A stretch of 64,000 nucleotides of DNA from Janibacter limosus (lineage in GTDB: Bacteria > Actinomycetota > Actinomycetes > Actinomycetales > Dermatophilaceae). Shown piece after piece: positions 34,110 to 42,632 of the stretch; the first letter of the stretch is position 1; each line of letters opens with the position of its first letter. The stretch spans positions 1,736,001 through 1,800,000 of the forward strand of contig NZ_CP036164.1 of NCBI RefSeq assembly GCF_004295485.1. Direction: 5' to 3'. A program made the position numbers and the translations under genes. The notes beneath the pieces are model-generated. The model searched no databases. It worked only from the letters and a program-made list of their open reading frames with translations, and was not told the origin of the DNA.

Positions 34110-35074
34110 ATGGCCAAGGTCGACGGAGCCCCAGCGTTCACGCTCAACCAGATCGCCGTCTTCGCAGCCGTCGCTGACGCGGGGACGATCGTCGGGGCCG
34201 CCGAGCAGCTGCACGCCTCCCCCTCCGCCGTGTCGGCCGCCCTCACGGAGCTGGAGCGGACGCTGCACGCTCAGCTGGTCCACCGGCTGCGGGCGAAGGG
34301 GGTCCGCCTCACCCCCACGGGCGAGCTGCTCCTGCCCCGAGCGCGACTGCTGCTCCACCAGGCCACCGAGCTCGAGGCCGACGCCCACGGCACCGACGCC
34401 GGAGTCTCGGGGCGGGTGCGCCTGGGCTGCTCGCCGTGGTTCTCCCCAATGTCCTGCCCGGGCTCCTGTCGGGGTTCCACGACCTGCACCCCGACGCCAC
34501 CATCGAGGTCCTCGAGGCCGCACCCGACCACCTGACCGCCGCCCTCGAGGAGGGCGCTCTCGACCTCGCGATCACCTACGACCTCGACCTGCCCGACGGC
34601 TGGCAGCGGGCCCCCTTCGCCAGTCTCGTGCCTCACGTGATCCTGCCGCGCGACCACCCGCTCGCCGACGGTCCGGACGCGATCGACCTCGGCGACCTCG
34701 CGGGCGACCCCATGGTCCTGCTCGACGTCGCCCCGAGCGCGAAGCACGCCCACGACTGCTGCCGTGCAGCGGGATTCGTGCCCGAGGTGGCCCTGCGAGC
34801 CCGCACGTACGAGACCGTCCGCGCCTTCGTCGGGCGCGGCTACGGGTGGACCCTGCTCGTCTCGCGTGCCGCCAGCCTCGAGACCGCGGAGGGACGCGAG
34901 GTCGTCGTCAAGCAGATCGCCGCACCGGCCCTGCCCACGGTGCAGGTCTGCGTGCTCTGGCACCCTCGCGCGATGCTCAACCGGGCCTCGCGCACCTTCG
35001 TCAGCCACACGCTGGCGCACGGGAGCTCGCTCGTCGGTGGGCCGCTCGACCCTGCCGAACCACAGGTTTCTTGA
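34110..35074 (+). pseudogene. LysR-family regulator with a single frameshift
   Basis: The first part (34110 to about 34430) has the LysR helix-turn-helix FTLNQIAVFAAVADAGTIVG ... LHASPSAVSAALTELERTL. The second, in another frame from about 34430 to 35074, is the substrate domain (VLPNVLPGLLSGFHDLHPDA ... GALDLAITYDLDLPDGWQ ... RAFVGRGYGWTLL). One lost base near 34428-34432 explains the break: GGC TGC CTC GCC GTG would restore the frame. It is either a recent pseudogene or a sequencing error. It would have regulated the MHS transporter operon. Confidence 0.8.
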
Positions 35075-35093
35075 GGTTCCAGCCTCAAAACCT
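35065..35093. promoter_or_regulatory. Inverted repeat before the aromatic-acid operon
   Basis: TTGAGG-TTCCAG-CCTCAA (35071-35088) is flanked by near-complementary AGGTT and AACCT, giving a hairpin about 29 bp long followed by CCGCTTTT. It overlaps the LysR stop and lies 75-100 bp before the transporter start. It could be a terminator of the regulator gene or an operator of the operon. Confidence 0.45.
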
Positions 35094-35166
35094 CCGCTTT
35101 TCAGGACAGTGGTCATCCGCCACTCTTCTCGGGTCTGACAACGGCGTCGAACCCGAAAGGCTTCTC

Positions 35167-36522
35167 ATGAGCACCACCACCGTCCCCACCGTGGCCGCAG
35201 GACCACCCGCGAGCAGGGCCCACGCCCGTCGCGCCGTGCTCGGCAGCTTCGTCGGCACCGCCATCGAGTGGTACGACTTCTTCATCTACGGCACGGCCGC
35301 CGCCCTGGTGCTCGGCCCGCTCTTCTTCCCGGGCGAGTCCTCGGTCGCCGGCACGATGGCCGCCTTCGGCACCTACGCCGTCGGCTTCGTCGCCCGCCCC
35401 GTCGGCGGCGTCGTCATGGGCCACTTCGGCGACCGGGTCGGGCGCAAGTCGATGCTCGTCATCGCCATGCTCCTCATGGGTACCGCCACCGTCGCCGTCG
35501 GGCTGCTGCCCACCTACGCGCAGATCGGCGTCTGGGCCCCGATCCTGCTCGTGCTGTGCCGCTTCATCCAGGGTCTGGGTGTCGGCGGCGAGTGGGGCGG
35601 AGCCGTCCTCATGGCCACCGAGTACGCGCCGAAGGGCAAGCGCGGCCTCTACGGCGTCGCGCCCCAGCTCGGCGTCCCGGTCGGCGTGCTGCTCGCCAAC
35701 CTGACCTTCTTCACCATCACCAGCGTGACGACCACGGAGCAGTTCCTCGCCTGGGGCTGGCGCCTGCCCTTCCTCTTCAGCTTCCTCCTCATCGGTGCCG
35801 CCATGTGGATCCGCCTGGGGGTCATGGAGAGCCCGGAGTTCCGGGCCGTCGCCGCGAAGAACGAGGTGCGTCAGGCACCGATCGTCGAGGTCCTGTCGAA
35901 GAGCTGGCGCAAGGTGCTCCTCGCCGCCGGCAGCTTCATCGCCACCAACGGTGTGGCCAACGTCTTCATGGTCTTCCTCCTCTCCTACGGCACCGCCGAG
36001 CTCGGCTTCTCCCGCGACACGATGCTCTTCGCGCTCATCGCCTCCGTCCCCCTGTGGATGCTCGGCATGGCGTTGTCCGCGCACTACTCGGACGTCCTCG
36101 GTCGCCGCACCGTCTACGTCGGCGCCGCCGTCGGCCTGCTCGTCGTCAGTGCGGTCTTCTTCCCGATGGTCGACTCCGGGAGCCTGCCCGTGCTCGTCGT
36201 CGCCGAGATGCTCATGGCCTTCTTCCTCGGCCTGACCGTCGGCCCGCAGTCAGCGGTCTTCGCCGAGCTCTTCCCCGCCGCCGTCCGCTTCAGCGGGGCC
36301 TCGCTCGCCTATCAGGTCGGCGCGATCCTCGGTGGCGGCCTCGCGCCGATCATCGCCACCTGGCTCTTCGACAGCTTCGGCACGAGCGCTGCCGTCACCG
36401 GCTACTGCGTCGCCGCGAGCCTGATCAGCCTCACCTGCAGCGCCGTGCTCCTGCGCCGCCCCCACGAGGCCGAGCCCGACACCCTGACCACCATCACCGC
36501 GTCCGAGGTCGCGGCATCATGA
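35167..36522 (+). CDS. MHS-family (MFS) organic-acid:proton symporter
   Basis: 451 residues from ATG 35167. The MHS signature is SFVGTAIEWYDFFIYGTAAA with GHFGDRVGRKSMLVIAMLLM between helices 2 and 3 and GEWGGAVLMATEYAPKGKRG in the middle. Twelve hydrophobic segments are visible. It probably imports the aromatic acid (for example a hydroxyphenylacetate or hydroxybenzoate) degraded by the following genes, with which it overlaps by four bases. Confidence 0.9.
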   Translation: MSTTTVPTVAAGPPASRAHARRAVLGSFVGTAIEWYDFFIYGTAAALVLGPLFFPGESSVAGTMAAFGTYAVGFVARPVGGVVMGHFGDRVGRKSMLVIAMLLMGTATVAVGLLPTYAQIGVWAPILLVLCRFIQGLGVGGEWGGAVLMATEYAPKGKRGLYGVAPQLGVPVGVLLANLTFFTITSVTTTEQFLAWGWRLPFLFSFLLIGAAMWIRLGVMESPEFRAVAAKNEVRQAPIVEVLSKSWRKVLLAAGSFIATNGVANVFMVFLLSYGTAELGFSRDTMLFALIASVPLWMLGMALSAHYSDVLGRRTVYVGAAVGLLVVSAVFFPMVDSGSLPVLVVAEMLMAFFLGLTVGPQSAVFAELFPAAVRFSGASLAYQVGAILGGGLAPIIATWLFDSFGTSAAVTGYCVAASLISLTCSAVLLRRPHEAEPDTLTTITASEVAAS

Positions 36523-38408
36523 GCCCGTACTTCCAGCCGACCCACCACACCCCCTCCGTCCTCGACCCGACACCGCAGGGGTCCCCCCTTCGCGTCGTCG
36601 TCGTCGGGGCCGGGCCGGTCGGTCTGGCCACCGCCCTCGGACTCGCCCGCCGGGGTGTCCCGGTGACCGTCCTCGAGGCCGAGACCGCGGTCTCCTTCGG
36701 TAGCCGAGCCATCTGCATCTCGAGGCACAGCCTCGAGGTGGCCTCCCGGCTCGGTGTCGACACCGCGCTGGCCGACCGGGCGCTGCCCTGGACCGGTGGC
36801 CGCACCTTCTACGGCGACCAGGAGGTCCTGCACTTCCTCATGCCGCACGACCCGCACCACACCCGCCCGCCGATGGTCAACATCTCCCAGTCGGAGATCG
36901 AGCAGGTCATGGCCGACGCCGCGCAGGCCGAGCCACTCATCGACCTGCACTGGGGCACACCGGTGGCCGGGATGACCCGCACCGAGTCCGGCGTCGCCCT
37001 GGACGTGGACACCGCGGCCGGGCCGGCGACCGTGCACGCGGACTGGGTCGTGGCCGCAGACGGTGGACGCTCCCGGATGCGTGAGCTCGCCGGACTGCGC
37101 CTGCAGGGCACCGCCTACGAGGGCCGCTACGTCATCGCCGACATCCACTGGGAGTCGGCGCTACCGACCGAGCGGATGGTCTGGTTCGACCCGCCGAGCA
37201 ACCCCGGCTCGACGGTGATCATGCACCGCCAGCCCGACGACATCTGGCGCATCGACTACCAGCTCTCCCCCGAGGACGACGCCGACGTCGAGACCACCGA
37301 GGAGCGCATCCGGGAGCGGATCGCGCAGCACCTGGCCTGGCTGGAGCGGTCGGTCGGCGTCGACGGCTCCGGGCCCTGGACCCTCGAGTGGCACGGGTTC
37401 TACAAGGCGCGCGCTCTCGCCCTCGACGACTTCGTCCACGGGCGGTTGCTCTTCGCCGGCGACGCCGCGCACCTCGTGCCGATCTTCGGCGTGCGGGGCC
37501 TCAACTCCGGCATGGAGGACGCCGAGACGCTGGCGTGGATGCTCGCCGCGGTCGTGCACGACGATGCCAGCGACCAGCTGCTGCAGGCCTACTCGCGCGA
37601 GCGTCACCACGCCTGGCAGCAAAACATCAGCAACGCCGGTAAGTCGACGCTCATCATGACCCCGGGCACCGAGGGTTACCGCACCACGCGCGATGCCCTC
37701 CTCGGCCTGTCCCTGGTGCGCCCCGAGTTCAGCCACCTCATCGACCCACGGCAGAGCAGCGCCACGCACGCCCGCACCTCCGTACTCACACAGCGATGCG
37801 CCGCGAGTGACGGCCTGCAGCCGGGCGACCCCCTCGAGGACCGGGCGATCACGACGAGCGAAGGGGGCAGCAGCCTGCACGAGGTCCGCGGCCCCGGATT
37901 CGGCGTGTACGTCATCGAGCCCAGCGCCATCGACCTCGTCGGGGCCACGCGGGTGGCCGACCAGCTGCGCTCGGTCCTCCCGCACGAGCAGGTCACCACG
38001 ATCGCCCTCGGGGGCACCGTCACCCCTGATGCGGTCACCGTCCTCGACGACGGCGGTACGGCACAGTCCTGGTCGGTGCCGGCTGGAGAGATCGTCGTGG
38101 TGCGCCCGGACGGCCTGGTGCTGGCGCGCGGTCGCACGGACGAGCTCGTCGGCCTGGGCGAGCGACTGCTCGGCGGGGGCGAGACGAGCAGCATCGACGG
38201 CGAGGTGGCCGTGCTCGACGAGCGCGAGCAGGTGTGGCTCGACCTCTCCGACGCGCTTGACGGCACGCAGGACCGGGAGGGGCTGCTGGCCCGACTCGCC
38301 TTCGTCCTCGGCGCCGAGGTCGGTCCTGAACGACTGCGCGCAGCCCTGGCCGAGGTCGCCCCCGCCGGGCGCACGGAGGCGTTGACCCCGGCACCCGCCA
38401 CTCGATAG
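36519..38408 (+). CDS. FAD-dependent aromatic-ring monooxygenase (UbiH/MhpA/PheA-like)
   Basis: 629 residues from ATG 36519 (ATGA overlap with the transporter). FAD motifs: VVVVGAGPVGLATALGLARR, the DG-type site ADWVVAADGGRSRMRELAG, and GRLLFAGDAAHLVPIFGVRG. A thioredoxin-like C-terminal domain, usual in this family, follows after about residue 440. Being in line with homogentisate dioxygenase, it may hydroxylate an aromatic acid such as 3-hydroxyphenylacetate to homogentisate; this substrate is inferred from gene order only. Confidence 0.88.
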   Translation: MSPYFQPTHHTPSVLDPTPQGSPLRVVVVGAGPVGLATALGLARRGVPVTVLEAETAVSFGSRAICISRHSLEVASRLGVDTALADRALPWTGGRTFYGDQEVLHFLMPHDPHHTRPPMVNISQSEIEQVMADAAQAEPLIDLHWGTPVAGMTRTESGVALDVDTAAGPATVHADWVVAADGGRSRMRELAGLRLQGTAYEGRYVIADIHWESALPTERMVWFDPPSNPGSTVIMHRQPDDIWRIDYQLSPEDDADVETTEERIRERIAQHLAWLERSVGVDGSGPWTLEWHGFYKARALALDDFVHGRLLFAGDAAHLVPIFGVRGLNSGMEDAETLAWMLAAVVHDDASDQLLQAYSRERHHAWQQNISNAGKSTLIMTPGTEGYRTTRDALLGLSLVRPEFSHLIDPRQSSATHARTSVLTQRCAASDGLQPGDPLEDRAITTSEGGSSLHEVRGPGFGVYVIEPSAIDLVGATRVADQLRSVLPHEQVTTIALGGTVTPDAVTVLDDGGTAQSWSVPAGEIVVVRPDGLVLARGRTDELVGLGERLLGGGETSSIDGEVAVLDEREQVWLDLSDALDGTQDREGLLARLAFVLGAEVGPERLRAALAEVAPAGRTEALTPAPATR

Positions 38409-38426
38409 AATGTGCGCTGAGCGCAC
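38382..38426 (+). promoter_or_regulatory. hmgA promoter with palindromic operator
   Basis: TTGACC (38382-38387) and TAGAAT (38406-38411) with an 18-bp spacer form a sigma-70-like promoter. The perfect palindrome GTGCGCT-G-AGCGCAC (38412-38426) begins directly after the -10 box, an ideal repressor position. hmgA starts at 38480 with GAAGGA upstream. The nearby IclR protein is the best candidate for binding. Confidence 0.6.
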
Positions 38427-38479
38427 GATCGAGAGCATATATCGCACACTCTCCCGCACAACGAGGTGAAGGAACACTC

Positions 38480-39700
38480 ATGGCCCACTACCGCCAGGTC
38501 GGACCCGTGCCCGACAAGAGGCACACCCTCTTCAAGGACGACGACGGCTCGATCCTCTACGAGGAGCTCATGGGCGAGGAGGGCTTCAGCTCGGACAGCT
38601 CGCTGCTTTACCACCGCCACATCCCCTCGGGCATCGTCGGTGCGCGCCACTGGGAGCTGCCCGACCAGACACTCACGCCCAACGAGCCACTGCTCCCCCG
38701 GCACCTCAAACCGCACGACCTCTTCACCGACGCGCAGGCGGCCACGACCGACGCGGTGACCGGCCGCCAGCTCGTCCTGGGCAACGCGGACGTGCGCATC
38801 TCCTACGCCCACGTCGGCGCGACCTCACCGTTGTACAAGAACGCGATCGGTGACGAGTGCGTCTACGTCGAGCGCGGCTCGGCCCTGGTCGAGACGCAGC
38901 TCGGGGCGCTCGAGGCCAGCGAGGGTGACTACGTGATCATCCCGCGGGCGATGATCCACCGCTGGGTCCTGCGCGAGGGCGAGACCGCTCGGCTGTACTT
39001 CATCGAGGCCACCAGCCACATCGCCCCGCCCAAGCGCTACCTCTCCCGGTACGGCCAGCTCCTCGAGCACGCGCCCTACTGCGAGCGCGACCTGCGTGGC
39101 CCCACCGAGCCCCTGCTGCGCGAGGAGCAGGACGTCGAGGTCCACATCAAGCACCGCGGTCGCGGCCCGAGCGGCATCACCGGCACCGTGCACACGGTGC
39201 CGGAGCACCCCTTCGACGTCGTCGGCTGGGACGGGTGCCTCTACCCCTACACCTTCAACATCCGCGACTACATGCCGATCACGGGCAAGGTGCACCAGCC
39301 GCCGCCGGCCCACCAGGTCTTCGAGGGCAACAACTTCGTCATCTGCAACTTCGTCCCGCGCAAGGTCGACTACCACGAGCTCTCCGTGCCGGTGCCGTAC
39401 TACCACTCCAATGTCGACTCCGACGAGGTCATGTTCTACGTCGACGGGGACTACGAGGCGCGCAAGGGCTCGGGCATCGCCAAGGGCTCGATCTCGCTGC
39501 ACCCGGGCGGGCACGCCCACGGTCCGCAGCCGGGTGCCGTCGAGGCCTCGCTCGGCGCCGAGTACTTCGACGAGACCGCGGTCATGGTCGACACCTTCCG
39601 CCCGCTCGACCTCGGGGTCGGCGGTGTCGCGACCGACGACGGCGTCTACGCGCGCTCGTGGACCGGCGGCCGGTGGATCACCGACGAGGACGGCGCATGA
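38480..39700 (+). CDS. hmgA: Homogentisate 1,2-dioxygenase
   Basis: 406 residues from ATG 38480, the length of bacterial HGD. Family patterns are RHIPSGIVGARHWE, VGATSPLYKNAIGDECVYVE, GDYVIIPRAMIHRW and the metal-binding region DYHELSVPVPYYHSNVDSDE with the conserved Glu and His. It opens the homogentisate ring to maleylacetoacetate using iron. The stop overlaps the next gene by four bases (ATGA). Confidence 0.93.
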   Translation: MAHYRQVGPVPDKRHTLFKDDDGSILYEELMGEEGFSSDSSLLYHRHIPSGIVGARHWELPDQTLTPNEPLLPRHLKPHDLFTDAQAATTDAVTGRQLVLGNADVRISYAHVGATSPLYKNAIGDECVYVERGSALVETQLGALEASEGDYVIIPRAMIHRWVLREGETARLYFIEATSHIAPPKRYLSRYGQLLEHAPYCERDLRGPTEPLLREEQDVEVHIKHRGRGPSGITGTVHTVPEHPFDVVGWDGCLYPYTFNIRDYMPITGKVHQPPPAHQVFEGNNFVICNFVPRKVDYHELSVPVPYYHSNVDSDEVMFYVDGDYEARKGSGIAKGSISLHPGGHAHGPQPGAVEASLGAEYFDETAVMVDTFRPLDLGVGGVATDDGVYARSWTGGRWITDEDGA

Positions 39701-40560
39701 CGAGCACGAAGGGGGGCACCGTCCCGGAGCAGGCCGTGCCCCAGCAGTTCCTCGAGTTCTTCGACGACGCCGCGACCTTCCCGCCCGGCCTCGCGCCGGT
39801 CGAGCAGGCGGTGACCGACCACGTGGCGCGACGGTCGGCTCCCTTCGTCAGTGCCGTGGGACCCGCGGTGCTCGCTCTCGCGGACCTGCCCCGGGCACGC
39901 GAGATCGCGGCCGGTCTCGACCTGTCGGGCGGCCCCGTGGAGGTCTCGGTGGTGACGCCTGCCGGCGCGCTCGACGAGGCCCTCACCGCCGCGCGGGCGC
40001 TCGCCCCCGAGCTGCGGATCGTCGCCGTCGAGCTCAAGACCGACCCGGGCGACCGGGCCACCTGGACCGAGCAGGTGCGGCAGGCCGCAGCCGTCCGCGA
40101 CCTGCCGGTCTACGTCGAGCTGACGGCCGGCCAGGTGGCCGACGGCGCCCTCGACCTGCTGGCCGGTACCGGGCTGCGGCTGAAGTACCGCACCGGCGGC
40201 ATCGAGGCGCGCCTCTTCCCCACCCCCGAGCAGCTCGCCGACGTGCTCACCGCAGCAGTGGCCGCGGGGCTGCCCTTCAAGCTGACCGCCGGTCTGCACG
40301 AGGCGATCCGCTACACCAACGCCACGACCGGATTCACCCACCACGGCTTCCTCAACATCGCACTGGCCACCCAGGCCGCGCGTGCCGGTGAGGACCGTGC
40401 GGTCGTCGCCGGGTGGCTCGCCGAGACCGACCCGTCCCGGCTCGCCCAGGCCGGCGCCACCTCCGACGGGTCGTGGCGCGAGTCCTTCACGTCCTTCGGC
40501 ACGTGCAGCGTCGGCGAGCCCGCCGACGCCCTGCGGCGCCTTGATCTCTTCCCGGCCTGA
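39697..40560 (+). CDS. Conserved-looking protein of the homogentisate operon, function unknown
   Basis: 287 residues from ATG 39697. The pattern suggests an alpha/beta barrel: LEFFDDAATFPPGLAPVEQA, VSAVGPAVLALADLP, RIVAVELKTDPGD, LPVYVELTAG, GLRLKYRTGGIEARLFPTPE, LPFKLTAGLHEAIRY and THHGFLNIALAT. No maleylacetoacetate isomerase (GST-like) gene is present, so this protein occupies the place where that step would be encoded; it bears no likeness to the GST-type isomerase. Translationally coupled to hmgA. Confidence 0.75.
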   Translation: MTSTKGGTVPEQAVPQQFLEFFDDAATFPPGLAPVEQAVTDHVARRSAPFVSAVGPAVLALADLPRAREIAAGLDLSGGPVEVSVVTPAGALDEALTAARALAPELRIVAVELKTDPGDRATWTEQVRQAAAVRDLPVYVELTAGQVADGALDLLAGTGLRLKYRTGGIEARLFPTPEQLADVLTAAVAAGLPFKLTAGLHEAIRYTNATTGFTHHGFLNIALATQAARAGEDRAVVAGWLAETDPSRLAQAGATSDGSWRESFTSFGTCSVGEPADALRRLDLFPA

Positions 40561-40635
40561 CCCCCCTTCGTGGCTCGTCCCTCGCACCTCAGGACGACGC
40601 CTTCGTCCACCCCTGACCTGAGAGGTCCCCACTCC

Positions 40636-41883
40636 ATGACGACTGCAGCGCAGCGCTTCTCGACCACCGGCTTCGGCCCCGACCACCTGCCCTACGCCTC
40701 CTTCTCCCCCGCTGGCGGCGACCCGCGACTGGGCGTGCGCCTGGGTGATCTGGCGATCTCGCTGCGCGACCTCGTCGCCGCGGTGGCCGCCGCGAGCGGG
40801 CCGCGACTGCTCGTCGAGGCCGGCAACGCCGCCTCCGCCGACGACCTCGACCCGCTGCTCGCCGCCGGCCACACCGTCTGGCGGCCGCTGCGCGCGTGGC
40901 TGCAGGAGGTCGTGACGACCGACGGTCTCGACGGCGTCGTCGAGGCCGTCGCCACCCCTGTGTCCGACATCGAGCTGCACATGCCCTTCACCGTCGCGGA
41001 CTACGTCGACTACTACGCCTCCGAGCACCACGCCTCCAACATCGGCAAGATGTTCCGCCCCGACCAGGCGCCGCTGCTGCCCAACTGGAAGCACCTGCCG
41101 GTCGGGTACCACGGCCGCGCCGGCACGGTCATCGCCTCGGGCACCGACATCCCGCGCCCCAAGGGCCTGCGCCCGGAGGAAGGGGGGACCCCCAGCTTCG
41201 GTCCCTCGCGTCGCCTCGACATCGAGGCCGAGCTGGGCTTCGTGCTCGGCGGCTCCGCCCCGCACGGCGAGGTGTCCGTGGCTCGGGCCGGCGCCGAGCA
41301 CCTGTTTGGCGTCGTCCTCTTCAACGACTGGTCCGCCCGTGACATCCAAGGCTACGAGTACGTGCCGCTCGGCCCCTACCTCGGCAAGTCCTTCGCCTCG
41401 ACGATCTCGCTGTGGGTCACGCCGTGGGACGCGCTGGCCGCCGCTCGCGTCGCGCCGCCGGCTCGCGAGCACGAGCTCGCCGACTATCTCGACGACTCGG
41501 TGGACGGGCCGTGGGGTCTGGACATCACGATGGAGGTCGACCTCGACGGTCAGGTGCTCTCGCACCCGCCGGCCAGGACGCTCTACTGGACTGCGCCGCA
41601 GATGGTCGCGCACATGAGCGTGGGCGGCGCCTCGATCCGCCCGGGCGACTTCTTCGGCTCCGGCACGGTCTCCGGCACCGAGGTCGACCAGCGCGGTTCC
41701 TTCATGGAGCTGTCGTGGGGCGGCAAGGAGCCGCTGAAGCTGGCCGACGGCCGCGAGCAGGCCTTCCTGCAGGACGGCCAGACCGTCACGCTGCGGGGCA
41801 CCGCCCCCGGAGCCAACGGGTCGGTCATCGACTTCGGTGAGTGCGTGGGGACGATCACGCCCGCCACGGGTGGGACTGCCTGA
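40636..41883 (+). CDS. fahA: Fumarylacetoacetase
   Basis: 415 residues from ATG 40636, close to the family length. FAH motifs: DYVDYYASEHHASNIGKMFR, YHGRAGTVIASGTDI, DIEAELGFVLGG, LFNDWSARDIQGYEYVPLGP and GTVSGTEVDQRGSFMEL. It hydrolyses fumarylacetoacetate to fumarate and acetoacetate, the last step of the pathway. A 75-bp gap separates it from the unknown gene, and a terminator follows. Confidence 0.93.
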   Translation: MTTAAQRFSTTGFGPDHLPYASFSPAGGDPRLGVRLGDLAISLRDLVAAVAAASGPRLLVEAGNAASADDLDPLLAAGHTVWRPLRAWLQEVVTTDGLDGVVEAVATPVSDIELHMPFTVADYVDYYASEHHASNIGKMFRPDQAPLLPNWKHLPVGYHGRAGTVIASGTDIPRPKGLRPEEGGTPSFGPSRRLDIEAELGFVLGGSAPHGEVSVARAGAEHLFGVVLFNDWSARDIQGYEYVPLGPYLGKSFASTISLWVTPWDALAAARVAPPAREHELADYLDDSVDGPWGLDITMEVDLDGQVLSHPPARTLYWTAPQMVAHMSVGGASIRPGDFFGSGTVSGTEVDQRGSFMELSWGGKEPLKLADGREQAFLQDGQTVTLRGTAPGANGSVIDFGECVGTITPATGGTA

Positions 41884-41902
41884 GGGGCTTCCGCCAAGCA
41901 CT

Positions 41903-41947
41903 CCTTCGCCCTCGTCCCTGGTGCGTGTCGCGCACCAGAGACGAAGG
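41903..41947 (+). terminator. Terminator of the homogentisate operon
   Basis: The inner stem CTGGTGCG (41918-41925) / CGCACCAG (41931-41938) is extended by an outer CCTTCG / CGAAGG pairing (41903-41908 with 41942-41947) with small mismatches. It lies just after the fumarylacetoacetase stop. Confidence 0.65.
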
Positions 41948-41999
41948 CGCTCCATCACCTGGCTCCAGCACAACGGCGGACGCCGACGCGTGGCCCAGG

Positions 42000-42030
42000 G
42001 GGTAGATATCTACCCTTTTCGAAGGGTAGA
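42000..42030. promoter_or_regulatory. vapBC operator: two overlapping palindromes
   Basis: GGGTAGATATCTACCC (42000-42015) is a perfect 16-bp palindrome. Its right arm also forms TCTACCCTT-TTCG-AAGGGTAGA (42009-42030), a second perfect inverted repeat. Three alternating half-sites therefore lie 9 bp before the vapB ATG, as expected for cooperative VapB(C) autoregulation. Confidence 0.75.
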
Positions 42031-42038
42031 TTGACTCC

Positions 42039-42308
42039 ATGGGGCTGAACATCAAGAACGAGCGCGTCCACGACCTCGCACGGCAGGCGGCCGCGGTCAC
42101 GGGCAAGTCTCAGACCGCGGCGATCGAGGAGGCCTTGACGCGCTTGCTGGCCGACCACGACATCGACCCCGAGCAGCGACGAGTGGCGGCGAAGGTCGAC
42201 CGGGTGCACGGCATCGTCCGCGCCTACCTCGACACCCCACGCAACGCCGATCGTGAGATCGACCGAGTCGAGGACCTCTTCGACGAGCGGACCGGACTCC
42301 CCCGATGA
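42039..42308 (+). CDS. vapB: VapB-type antitoxin
   Basis: 89 residues from ATG 42039. The N-terminus GLNIKNERVHDLARQAAAVT (PSK/Rv0623-like) is a DNA-binding antitoxin domain; the acidic C-terminus (DTPRNADREIDRVEDLFDER) would wrap the toxin. It overlaps vapC by four bases (ATGA). The antitoxin is intact although the toxin is not. Confidence 0.88.
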   Translation: MGLNIKNERVHDLARQAAAVTGKSQTAAIEEALTRLLADHDIDPEQRRVAAKVDRVHGIVRAYLDTPRNADREIDRVEDLFDERTGLPR

Positions 42309-42616
42309 TCGTGGACTCCTCGGCCCTGATGGCCATCCTCGAGGACGAGCCCGGGTCCAACGACTTGGTGCGCGCGGCGGCCTCGTCCCGGTGCCGGATG
42401 TCCGTGGCCGCCCGACTCGAGGTATCCATCGTCGCCGACGCCCGATCCACATCGCACGGAGCTCGCCTGGACGAGCTCATCACCGCGCTCGAGATCGTTA
42501 TCGAGCCGGTGACGGAGCACGAAGGGGAGATTGCGCGGCGGGCATACCAGAGGTACGGACGCGGCTCCGGATCACCCGCACGGCTCAATTTCGGCGACTG
42601 CTTCGCCTACGCGCTG
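42305..42616 (+). pseudogene. vapC: VapC PIN-domain toxin, 5' part (interrupted by IS110-family element)
   Basis: Residues from ATG 42305: MIVDSSALMAILEDEP carries the first PIN aspartate, and GSGSPARLNFGDCFAYAL holds the later acidic site. After GCGCTG at 42611-42616 the family sequence stops and about ten element-encoded residues lead to a stop at 42644-42646. Joining 42616 to 44078 restores FAYALSVAAGEPLLFVGEDF, which has exactly the spacing of related VapC proteins. The toxin is therefore split and probably inactive. Confidence 0.88.
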
Positions 42617-42632
42617 ATGCTCCTATTGATTG

